Positions 1-7,121 of a DNA stretch of 64,000 nt are shown piece after piece (the first letter of the stretch is position 1; every line of letters begins with the position of its first letter). Position numbers and translations under genes: made by a program. The notes under the pieces are model-generated. The model was not told where the DNA came from. It did no database searches and worked only from the letters and a program-made list of their open reading frames with translations. This DNA is from Bifidobacterium pullorum DSM 20433 (GTDB taxonomy: Bacteria; Actinomycetota; Actinomycetes; Actinomycetales; Bifidobacteriaceae). The stretch lies in NCBI RefSeq assembly GCF_000771405.1, contig NZ_JDUI01000003.1, positions 140,971 through 204,970 on the forward strand. Direction: 5' to 3'.

Positions 1-425
1 ATGTCGAAGGTGATCTGGTCGACGACGTTCGGGATGTAGTTCTCGGTCTCGTTCTCCGGATCGTCATAGAAGTCGGTGACGCACTGGAAGGTGCCGTCCA
101 GCGACCAGCCCTGGCCGTTGTCGGCGCCGGTGGTCACGAAGTCCGGGCCATCGCCCGAGGTGACCTTGGTGACCATGGTCTCGCCGATGGTCGACCACGG
201 CTGCAGCTGGGCATCGATGAAGTACTCGTCCTGCGAGTTGTTGAAGTCGTCGACGATGCCTTCGAGGGTCTTGCCGTCGGCCTCGGAGAAGCCGTGCCAC
301 ATCGTGATCTTGATCTTGCCGTCTTCGGTCTTCTCGACACCGCCGTTGGAGCCGCAACCGGCCAAGCCGAGCGAGGCGACCATCGTCAGCGCCACGCCGG
401 CGACGAGGCTTTTCTTCATGTTCAT
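1..425 (-). CDS. Sugar ABC transporter substrate-binding lipoprotein (partial, N-terminal part)
   Basis: This is the N-terminal 141 or so residues of an extracellular solute-binding protein; the gene runs off the left edge. A lipoprotein signal peptide is visible: a K-K start, a hydrophobic stretch and a lipobox ending at Cys24 (LAGC). It is followed by the KIKITMWHGFSEADG segment typical of family 1 carbohydrate-binding proteins. The start at 425 is preceded by AAGGAG; a second ATG at 419 is possible. It would sit on the outer face of the membrane and deliver oligosaccharide to an ABC permease that must lie outside the window. Two operator-like palindromes upstream link it to the neighbouring arabinosidases, so an arabino-oligosaccharide ligand is inferred, not shown. 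Confidence 0.85.
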   Translation of the reverse strand, partial: MNMKKSLVAGVALTMVASLGLAGCGSNGGVEKTEDGKIKITMWHGFSEADGKTLEGIVDDFNNSQDEYFIDAQLQPWSTIGETMVTKVTSGDGPDFVTTGADNGQGWSLDGTFQCVTDFYDDPENETENYIPNVVDQITFD

Positions 426-580
426 GGATTTCTCCTTATCTCCTGGATTGATACCAGAACTGTATCGACGCTGCTCGAAGCTGCCAGGCCATATCACCAT
501 CCCACCGGCTTGCGGTCCACCGAACGGACGGTTTTGCGCCTTACAACACCGTTGTCTGCTGCTGTAGCCTCAACGCTTTT

Positions 581-624
581 TGCAACGTTGTAATATGCAT
601 TGTACAGCGATTTCCATCGTTGTA
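581..624. promoter_or_regulatory. Pair of LacI-type operators upstream of the binding-protein gene
   Basis: TGCAACGTTGTA (581-592) and TCCATCGTTGTA (613-624) match the palindrome TACAACGTTGTA at 10 or more of 12 positions, with centres 32 bp apart. They lie about 155-200 bp upstream of the lipoprotein start. The central AACGTT or ATCGTT with a CpG axis is the usual LacI-family layout. The rest of the 426-700 gap shows only a small GCCTTG/CAAGGC hairpin (640-656) and a GC hairpin (about 672-696) just past the end of the GH43 gene. Confidence 0.65.
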
Positions 625-700
625 CAAATTGTGCGACACGCCTTGAAAAACAAGGCCTGAGGGGGCGGATGCCCCGCCGGGACGACGCCCGGCGGCGACA

Positions 701-1720
701 TCAGTCGTGATTGACGGGAGTGCCGGCGAGCGGGCCGCCGTCCGCGGGCAGCACCTCGGTCGAGGTCGGCGTCCACACGTCATCGGGGGCGGGCACACCG
801 AAGTCGGGACCATCCTCGGTCCAGCGCACCACGCCGACGCGGGCGTGACGGTTCGGATCGAACAGCGGGTCGCCCTTGATCTCGGTGTAGTTGCGGCAGT
901 GATAGACCATCAGGTCCTCGGCGCCGTCCTCGCTCTTGGTGAACGAGTTGTGGCCGGGGCCGTACTGGCCGTTCTCGGCGCAGGTCTTGAACACCGGCAC
1001 CGGGCTCTTGGACCAGCTGTTCGGATCGAGCAGATCGGCGTCACGGTCGGCGGTCAACAGGCCCACGGCGTAGGGAACGCCGGTGCCGGAGGCCGAGTAG
1101 GTGATGTAGATCTTGTCGTCGTGGAACAGGAACGCCGGACCCTCGTTGACCAGGAAATCGATGCACTCCCAGTCGTACTCGGGCTTGGTCAGCATGACCG
1201 GCTCGCTGCCCAGCGTCCACGGGTTCTCCATCCGGGCGATGTACAGGTTGGAGTTGCCCGGGATATCGGGATCCTTCTGCGCCCAGACCAGGTACTGCAC
1301 GCCGTCGATGACCTCGGTGGTGGCGTCGAGCGAGAACGTGTCGAACTGGGTGACGACCTGGCCCTTCTCCACCCAATTGTCGGTGGTAGGGTCGGCGTCG
1401 GTGTTCTCGATCACGTACATGCGATGCGTCGGCATGCCGTTGGGTTCGAACTCGCGTTCGGCGGCGGCATAGTAGATGTACCACGCGCCATTCACGCGGT
1501 GGAGCTCCGGAGCCCAGATGTACTTGCTCTGGGGGCCGGACTCGTGCTTGCGCCACACGATGGTCTCGGGGGCCTTCTGCAGGTCGTTGATCGCGGAGGC
1601 GTGGCGGATCGCGATGACGTTGTACTCCGGGTCCGACGCGGTGAAGTAGTATTCGCCGTCGACCTTGAGCACCCATGGGTCCGCACGCTGAAGCACGATC
1701 GGATTGTTGTAAACAGCCAT
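701..1720 (-). CDS. Glycoside hydrolase family 43, probable alpha-L-arabinofuranosidase (cytoplasmic)
   Basis: A 339-residue single-domain GH43 five-bladed beta-propeller with no signal peptide. The three catalytic carboxylates are visible: Asp14 in RADPW (base), Asp132 in SLDATTEV (pKa modulator) and Glu193 in VNEGPAF (acid). The WAPELH blade motif is at about 69-74. The family removes or cleaves alpha-L-arabinofuranosyl or xylosyl residues; the sequence resembles the arabinofuranosidase branch, so release of L-arabinose from imported oligosaccharides is the likely role. The start at 1720 has GAGG about 8 nt upstream. Two operators lie directly upstream. It is transcribed toward the binding-protein gene but has its own promoter region. 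Exact linkage specificity cannot be read from the sequence. Confidence 0.85.
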   Translation of the reverse strand: MAVYNNPIVLQRADPWVLKVDGEYYFTASDPEYNVIAIRHASAINDLQKAPETIVWRKHESGPQSKYIWAPELHRVNGAWYIYYAAAEREFEPNGMPTHRMYVIENTDADPTTDNWVEKGQVVTQFDTFSLDATTEVIDGVQYLVWAQKDPDIPGNSNLYIARMENPWTLGSEPVMLTKPEYDWECIDFLVNEGPAFLFHDDKIYITYSASGTGVPYAVGLLTADRDADLLDPNSWSKSPVPVFKTCAENGQYGPGHNSFTKSEDGAEDLMVYHCRNYTEIKGDPLFDPNRHARVGVVRWTEDGPDFGVPAPDDVWTPTSTEVLPADGGPLAGTPVNHD

Positions 1721-1755
1721 TGTTTCAACCTCATCAATCCATCGGTTTCGTTGTT

Positions 1756-1790
1756 TACAACGTTGAATATAGCGGATTTACATCGTTGGA
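1756..1790. promoter_or_regulatory. Pair of LacI-type operators upstream of the GH43 gene
   Basis: TACAACGTTGAA (1756-1767) and TACATCGTTGGA (1779-1790) each differ from TACAACGTTGTA at one or two positions. Their centres are 23 bp apart, close to two helical turns. The nearer one begins 36 bp upstream of the ATG at 1720, a position suited to blocking the promoter. Confidence 0.7.
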
Positions 1791-1847
1791 ACAAATCGTC
1801 CCGCGTGTTGCGCCTCGGGCAGGTCCGCACTCCAACCTACCGCTGGA

Positions 1848-2098
1848 CCATTTGATGCACATGCGCCGACAGGCTGCCGCAAAAGGATCAGCACGGTCAC
1901 CCCAACTGAACCATTTGGCGCATAAGCACCATCAGGCTGCCACAGAAGGATCAGTTCAGCCAGCCCAACTAGACCACCTGATGCACAAACACCGCCAGGC
2001 TGCCGCAAAAGGGCCAGCTCAGCCAGCCCAACTAGACCATTTGGCGCACCGGCACCATCAAGCTGCGTCAAAAGGACAGACCGGTGCACCCGGCCAGG
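1848..2098. repeat. 63-bp tandem repeat, about four copies
   Basis: Four consecutive units start at 1848, 1911, 1974 and 2037 (the last slightly short), each opening with CCA(T/C)(T/C)TG and sharing a CAGGCTGCCGCAAAAGG-like core. The 63-bp unit is a multiple of three, so every frame stays partly open and the array yields spurious 21-residue repeat proteins on both strands. No start signal or known domain supports a gene. The array fills most of the 1721-2125 gap, just past the 3' end of the LacI gene. A related repeat occurs at 35760-35915. Confidence 0.8.
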
Positions 2099-2125
2099 CC
2101 AAGGCCGGCTCACGCCGCCCCCGGC

Positions 2126-3193
2126 CTACAGCCGCAAACCGCCGTCGGGGATCGGGCGCGTGGAGTTGCGCACCACCAGCGTGGACGACACCTTGCGGAA
2201 CACCGAGGTGCCCTCGGGCGCGCCGAACGGCGACACCCCGTCGATCCGGTCACGCAGCACGCGCACGGACAGCCGCGCCACGGCCTCCAATCCCGGCGCG
2301 ATCGTGGTCAGCGCCGGAGTCAGGTACTGCGAATCGTCGGAGTTGTCGAAGCCGATCACCGCGATATCCTCGGGGATGCGCAGCCCATGCATCTGGATCG
2401 CATGCATCACGCCGGAGGCGAGCATGTCGTTGAGCGCCACCACGCCATCCGGCACCACGCCGGAATCCAGCAACGTGTTCATGGCGCGCAGACCGTCGTC
2501 ACGATGCCACATCTTCGACGGCACCACAAGGCGCTCGTCGAACGGGATGCCCATCTCCTCCAACGCCTCGAGATACCCCTGCAGGCGCAGCGCCGCCGAA
2601 CCGACCTTCTCCCCCGGATGCGTGCCGACCACAGCCAACCGCCGGCACCCGGTCTGCAGCAGGTACTTGGTCGCGCGCTTGGCGCCCTCGACGTTCTCGG
2701 TGGCCACATGGTCCACCTTATCGGTGAAGATGCGTTCGCCGATCAGCACCAGCGGATAGTCCACATCCAGCTCGGCCACATCGTCCTGTCCGAGTTCCAA
2801 GGGGCTGAAGATCAGCCCGTCGAGCATGGCCTGCTGGGTGCCGTGCAACGCCTCCAGCTCCCCCTGGCGCGAATACAGCGTCGGTTCGACGATGACGCGC
2901 ATGCCCAGTTTCTTGGCCTCCTCGATCACCAGGGACGACAGCTGCGCGAAATACGGCATGACCAGATCAGGCACCGCCAGACCGATGATCCCCGTGTGCC
3001 CGGTGCGCAGGTTGCGCGCCGTCACGTTCACCGTATAGCCGAGCTTCTTGATCGAGGCCATCACCTTGTCACGCGTGCGTTGGGAGATGAACGGATAGTC
3101 GTTCACCACGTTCGACACCGTCTTGACGGACACCCCCGCGTCCTCGGCCACATCCCGCATCGTTACGGCGTGATCGTTCTCCCTGCGAGCCAT
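2126..3193 (-). CDS. LacI-family transcriptional regulator
   Basis: 355 residues. The N-terminal LacI helix-turn-helix reads TMRDVAEDAGVSVKTVSNV, followed by the hinge helix region (VNVTARNL) and a periplasmic-binding-protein-like effector domain ending in the usual IGFDNSDDSQYLTPALTTI block. The start at 3193 (MARREN) is chosen because CGGAGG sits 6 nt upstream; an upstream in-frame ATG at 3262 lacks this. The position between two arabinosidase units suggests a local repressor responding to arabinose or arabino-oligosaccharide. Its recognition helix is almost identical to that of the regulator at 32869-33906, so the two may share operators. A weak operator-like site (3226-3237) lies just upstream, consistent with autoregulation. 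Confidence 0.9.
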   Translation of the reverse strand: MARRENDHAVTMRDVAEDAGVSVKTVSNVVNDYPFISQRTRDKVMASIKKLGYTVNVTARNLRTGHTGIIGLAVPDLVMPYFAQLSSLVIEEAKKLGMRVIVEPTLYSRQGELEALHGTQQAMLDGLIFSPLELGQDDVAELDVDYPLVLIGERIFTDKVDHVATENVEGAKRATKYLLQTGCRRLAVVGTHPGEKVGSAALRLQGYLEALEEMGIPFDERLVVPSKMWHRDDGLRAMNTLLDSGVVPDGVVALNDMLASGVMHAIQMHGLRIPEDIAVIGFDNSDDSQYLTPALTTIAPGLEAVARLSVRVLRDRIDGVSPFGAPEGTSVFRKVSSTLVVRNSTRPIPDGGLRL

Positions 3194-3225
3194 CGGTGCC
3201 TCCGTTTCCGCGTACCCATTCCCCC

Positions 3226-3237
3226 TACAACGATAGA
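3226..3237. promoter_or_regulatory. Weak operator-like site upstream of lacI-type gene
   Basis: TACAACGATAGA matches TACAACGTTGTA at 9 of 12 positions: the left half is perfect and the right half is degenerate. It lies 33 bp upstream of the regulator start. It could serve autoregulation, but a match of this quality may be chance. Confidence 0.3.
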
Positions 3238-3238
3238 C

Positions 3239-3282
3239 AATCGGCCTGACCCCGCGCAACATCCGCGGGAGTCAGGCCGATT
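3239..3282 (-). terminator. Long hairpin downstream of GH43 gene
   Basis: AATCGGCCTGAC (3239-3250) pairs perfectly with GTCAGGCCGATT (3271-3282). An inner CCCGCG/CGCGGG stem extends it to about 18 bp with one bulge and a 7-nt loop. It sits 24 bp past the stop of the gene ending at 3306. It lacks a long U-run, so termination may be partial. Confidence 0.6.
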
Positions 3283-3305
3283 CGCCGGTCCGGACCGGGC
3301 AGGGG

Positions 3306-5426
3306 TCACGCCACGGTGACCTCCATCATCACCTCGGCATACGCCGGGTCGAGCTCCTCGCGGGTCTCCACGTCCAGCAGCGGCATGCCCTCGGCGGACC
3401 AGTGCACGCGCCGCACCTGGGCGTCGCGCCCGCCGTAACGGCCGTTCTCGTATTCGGCGTTGTGGAACACGTAGATCATGTTGCCGTCCTCGTCACGCGA
3501 CCACATGCCGTGCCCGGTGCCGAGCTGCCATTCGCCGTTGTACAGGCCCGACTTCTGCAGCGGGTAGTCGAGCTTGGTCCACACGGCCGGGTCGAGCAGG
3601 TCCGCGCCCTGTCCGGCGGGGGCGGTCACCAGTCCGGTGGTGTAGTCGATGCCGACCGACGAACCCGAATAGATCAGGAAGATGCGGCCGTCGCGCACCA
3701 CCGCGTTCGGTCCTTCGGCGATGAGGTTGTCCCAGGCGAATTCGGGGACCACGATCTGCCGCGGACGGCTGGTCAACCGCGCCGGGTTCGACGGGTCGAA
3801 GCGGGCGATCCACACGCTGCCGACCTGCTGCCAGGCGTAGTACCAGTTGCCGGAGTCGCCGATCACGGTCATGTCGAGGGAGATGAGCTGGACGGGGTTG
3901 AGAATGTCCTCGTCCGGTCCAAGGATCGGCTCGGGCACCGTCCAGTTGGCGGGGTCACGCGGGTCGAGGTCCAGGCCGGCCTCATCCTTCTTCAGCTGCA
4001 TGATGTGGCAGCGGCCGGTCCACATGTCCGGCTTGCCGGCGCGGTCGTTCGGCGTGCCGTCGGCGTTCGTGGCCTCGCCGTCGAAGCACGGCATGAACAG
4101 GATGGACAGCCGTCCGGCGATCACGTGCAGTTCCGGAGCCCAGAAGCAGCCGGTCATCGCCCGCCCCTCGGAGTTCAGGTCGCCGCGCACCAGCAGGTCA
4201 ATCTCGCGTTCGCGACCGCCGGCGGCGTCGGACAGCCCCTCGATGGTGTCGGCCACGCGCAGCGGCATGTGGGTGCGGCCGTCGCGCGGGTCGATGCAGT
4301 TGCCGTCCGCATCCTCGGTGGCGATGAACATGAACATCGGCTTGCCGTTGAAGCTCCAGGCGAACACCGACGGGTCGGCGCGCTCCACGGCGAACGGCAC
4401 CGGGTACGTGGTCTGGCGGATACGGCCGCGGATCGCGCGGCTTTCGCCAGGCTTGAGCCGCCCTTCCGCGGCGTCGTCGGCCAGGCGTTCGAGCGCGGCC
4501 ATATCCCAGTCGACGGCGCGGGTGGCCTTGGAGCCGTCCGAATAGGTCAGGTCGGCGCGGACGTCGGCGAACCAGCGGACCGCCTCGCGCGCCTCCGGGC
4601 CGCGCAGCGAGGCCATGAGGCTGCACGTGGGGGCGGAGGATCCGGTGTTGTAGACGCGGCCGAACCGTTCGATCAGACGGGAGGCCTCCACGTCGCTGAC
4701 GGTGATGACGTTGCCCGGCACCACGTCGGGGATGCCAAAGCGCACGGCGGCATCCTCGTCCGAGCCGGACGCGGCCGGCGCCGCATCGTGGTCGATCCCC
4801 GCCACGGGCACGGTGTCCGCCACGGCGGATTCGATGTCGTCGACGACCGCGTACAGCGCGCGGCCCTCGTCGTCACGCCAACGGATGACGTAACGTTCCG
4901 CCTGCGCGTCGTAGGCGACGCTCGGGTGGTGCACGCCGGCGAGCGTGTCGAGACGGACGAGGCCGAGCTGGTCGTAGGAGGTCAGGTCACGGCTGACCGT
5001 GAGCAGGAACGCGGAGGCCTCGGACCCGTCGGGGTCGCCGCCGCGGGTGGTGCGGGTGGCCGCGACCGCGAACCGGCCGTCCTTGAGACGGAACAGATAG
5101 GGGTCCTTCAGGCTTTTGAGGACGATGTCGACGTCGGGCATCACCGCGTCGACGGCAGCGGCGGCGCTGGCGGGACGCGGCGCATCGAACCGGTCGGCCT
5201 TGAACCGGCGGGCGGCGGTGCATGCGCGGCGGGCGGAGGCAGGCACGGAGGCGACGGGAACGCCCGCGGCGAACAGGATGCCGTAGTTCTCGTTCAGCGG
5301 CGTCCAGACGCTGTCGATGTGGGAGCGCAGGGCGAGGTGCATGCTCAGGGCGATGTCGGCGTTGTTCGCCTCCTCGCGTTTGGTGGGTTTGCGCGTGTAG
5401 CACAGCAGGGAATACGTACCGGCCAT
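3306..5426 (-). CDS. Large GH43 protein with a long insertion, probable arabinosidase
   Basis: 706 residues with no signal peptide, about twice the size of a bare GH43 propeller. A first-blade motif KDPYL appears near residue 108. The remaining signatures appear only after about residue 430: WAPELH, SLDMTV (candidate pKa-modulating Asp) and AEGPNAV (candidate acid Glu). The stretch between about 130 and 430 is therefore an insertion or an additional domain; it contains a propeller-like segment (GVHHPSVAYDAQAERYVIRW) that I cannot assign further. A small-molecule arabinoside or arabino-oligosaccharide substrate is inferred from context. The start at 5426 follows AAAGGG. The gene is divergent from the secreted arabinanase at 5556, and two operators lie between them. 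Confidence 0.7.
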   Translation of the reverse strand: MAGTYSLLCYTRKPTKREEANNADIALSMHLALRSHIDSVWTPLNENYGILFAAGVPVASVPASARRACTAARRFKADRFDAPRPASAAAAVDAVMPDVDIVLKSLKDPYLFRLKDGRFAVAATRTTRGGDPDGSEASAFLLTVSRDLTSYDQLGLVRLDTLAGVHHPSVAYDAQAERYVIRWRDDEGRALYAVVDDIESAVADTVPVAGIDHDAAPAASGSDEDAAVRFGIPDVVPGNVITVSDVEASRLIERFGRVYNTGSSAPTCSLMASLRGPEAREAVRWFADVRADLTYSDGSKATRAVDWDMAALERLADDAAEGRLKPGESRAIRGRIRQTTYPVPFAVERADPSVFAWSFNGKPMFMFIATEDADGNCIDPRDGRTHMPLRVADTIEGLSDAAGGREREIDLLVRGDLNSEGRAMTGCFWAPELHVIAGRLSILFMPCFDGEATNADGTPNDRAGKPDMWTGRCHIMQLKKDEAGLDLDPRDPANWTVPEPILGPDEDILNPVQLISLDMTVIGDSGNWYYAWQQVGSVWIARFDPSNPARLTSRPRQIVVPEFAWDNLIAEGPNAVVRDGRIFLIYSGSSVGIDYTTGLVTAPAGQGADLLDPAVWTKLDYPLQKSGLYNGEWQLGTGHGMWSRDEDGNMIYVFHNAEYENGRYGGRDAQVRRVHWSAEGMPLLDVETREELDPAYAEVMMEVTVA

Positions 5427-5456
5427 GGTGGAGACCCTTTCAGTTGTGTCATGTTT

Positions 5457-5493
5457 TACATCGTTGTACAGTATAGTGTATTACATCGTTGTA
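5457..5493. promoter_or_regulatory. Pair of LacI-type operators in a divergent promoter
   Basis: Two identical copies of TACATCGTTGTA (5457-5468 and 5482-5493), each one base from a perfect palindrome, are spaced 25 bp centre to centre. They lie between the divergent genes at 5426 and 5556 and could repress both. They are the best-conserved pair in the window. Confidence 0.75.
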
Positions 5494-5555
5494 TATACGA
5501 CACGCAACGATGCGGAACAAGGCCGCGCAGCAGCGGCCGGGAAGGGAAGAAGCCC

Positions 5556-7112
5556 ATGTCACTATCCACCACACTGCGTCGAATCACTGCGGCCATCGCC
5601 TCCATGACACTGATGGTCACGGCCTTCGCCGGATGCTCCGGCACGCAATCCGCCGGCGAGGGCGGCGACTCGTCGTCCGAGATCCAACGCGTCTCCTCGC
5701 ACGACCCGTCCATCGTCAAGGACGGCGACACCTACTACGTCTTCGGCTCCCACCGCGCGTGGGCCAAGAGCACCGATCTGGTCAACTGGCAGACCTTCGA
5801 GAACAACCTGAGCACCGACTACGAGACGATCCTCGCCGACATCTGGGAGGAATGGTCCAAGCAGTCCACCAACCCGGACGTCGAGGGCAACATGTGGGCG
5901 CCGGACGTGTTCTGGAACGAGACGATGGGCAAGTGGTGCATGTACCTGTCCGTCAACGGCGACAACTACCGCTCCGTGATCGTGCTGCTGACCGCCGACG
6001 ACATCGAGGGCGACTGGACCTACGTGGGCCCGGTCGTCTACTCCGGATTCACCAAGGTCAACGTGAACCGCACCGACGTGGAGCAGGTGCTGGGCGAGGA
6101 CGCGGACCTGACCCGCTACCAGTCGCAGAGCGACACCGGCATCAACGCCATCGACCCGACCGTCAAGACCGACGAGGACGGCACGATGTGGATGGTGTAC
6201 GGCTCCTGGTTCGGCGGCGTCTGGATGTTCAAGCTCGACCCGACCACCGGCCTGCGCGACTACACCGCCACCTATGAGACCGTCGAGAACCAGTCCGACG
6301 CCTACTACGGCATCAAGGTGGCCGGCGGCTTCGGCAACTCCGGCGAAGGCGCGTACCTGGCCCACACCAACGACCACTGGTACCTGTTCCTCTCCTACGG
6401 ACACCTCCAGCAGACCGGCGGCTACCAGGTCCGCGTCTTCCGCTCCGACTCGATCACCGGACCGTACGTGGACCAGGCCGGCAACACGGCCGTCGCCACC
6501 AGCGCCGAAGGCAACAACTGGCAGGGCGACACGGGCATCCGCCTGATGAGCTCGATTCAGTGGAGCGGCAACGACAACGCCGACATCGAGGTCTCCCAAG
6601 GCCACAACTCGGTGCTCGTGGACGATGACGGCACCACGTACATCGTGTACCACACCCGCTTCTCCGGCCGCGGCGAGGTCCACGAGGTGCGCGTGCGCGA
6701 GCTCATGCCTACCGCCGACGGCTGGCTGGTGGCCGCGCCGTACGAATACACGGGTACCAAGGCCGACACCGCCGGCTACGACGCCGCCGACCTGGCCGGC
6801 GACTACGAGCTGGTGACCCACGAGAAGAGCACCTATTTCAAGGGACCGAAGAAGGTCACCGACAAGGAGAGCACCGACTACCGCGGCGTCAACAAGCCGG
6901 TGAACATCACACTCAACGAGGACGGCACCGTCTCCGGCGACCAGACCGGCACCTGGGAGGCGTCCGAGGGATCCAACCAGATGACGATCACGCTCGGCGA
7001 CGTGACCTACACCGGTGACTTCGCCAAGCTGCCGCGCGACCTGGACGGCAAGGAGGTCATGACCTTCAGCGCCCTGGGCGACAACCTGTGCATCTGGGGT
7101 TCACAGCAGTAA
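5556..7112 (+). CDS. Secreted GH43 lipoprotein, probable endo-alpha-1,5-L-arabinanase
   Basis: 518 residues. A lipoprotein signal peptide ends at Cys27 (FAGC), so the enzyme is anchored on the outer face of the membrane. The GH43 catalytic residues are Asp50 (SSHDPSIV), Asp200 (NAIDPTVK) and Glu264 (NSGEGAYL); the EVSQGHNSV histidine motif typical of arabinanases of the AbnA/Abn2 group follows. A C-terminal beta domain (about 390-518) resembles the accessory domain of extracellular endo-arabinanases. The predicted role is cutting arabinan backbone outside the cell. RBS GGGAAG precedes ATG 5556. It is 9 bp upstream of a non-secreted paralogue and very probably cotranscribed with it. Confidence 0.85.
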   Translation: MSLSTTLRRITAAIASMTLMVTAFAGCSGTQSAGEGGDSSSEIQRVSSHDPSIVKDGDTYYVFGSHRAWAKSTDLVNWQTFENNLSTDYETILADIWEEWSKQSTNPDVEGNMWAPDVFWNETMGKWCMYLSVNGDNYRSVIVLLTADDIEGDWTYVGPVVYSGFTKVNVNRTDVEQVLGEDADLTRYQSQSDTGINAIDPTVKTDEDGTMWMVYGSWFGGVWMFKLDPTTGLRDYTATYETVENQSDAYYGIKVAGGFGNSGEGAYLAHTNDHWYLFLSYGHLQQTGGYQVRVFRSDSITGPYVDQAGNTAVATSAEGNNWQGDTGIRLMSSIQWSGNDNADIEVSQGHNSVLVDDDGTTYIVYHTRFSGRGEVHEVRVRELMPTADGWLVAAPYEYTGTKADTAGYDAADLAGDYELVTHEKSTYFKGPKKVTDKESTDYRGVNKPVNITLNEDGTVSGDQTGTWEASEGSNQMTITLGDVTYTGDFAKLPRDLDGKEVMTFSALGDNLCIWGSQQ

Positions 7113-7121
7113 GGAGCAACC

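Noticed and set aside
1778..2113. Small repeat protein encoded by the 63-bp array
   Set aside because: Every frame stays partly open because 63 is divisible by three; no ribosome site, and both strands look equally plausible.
3402..7112. A 1236-residue open frame on the plus strand
   Set aside because: Its first two thirds are antisense to the GH43 gene at 3306-5426 and are His/Val/Arg-rich nonsense; only the part from 5556 on is a real gene with a signal peptide.
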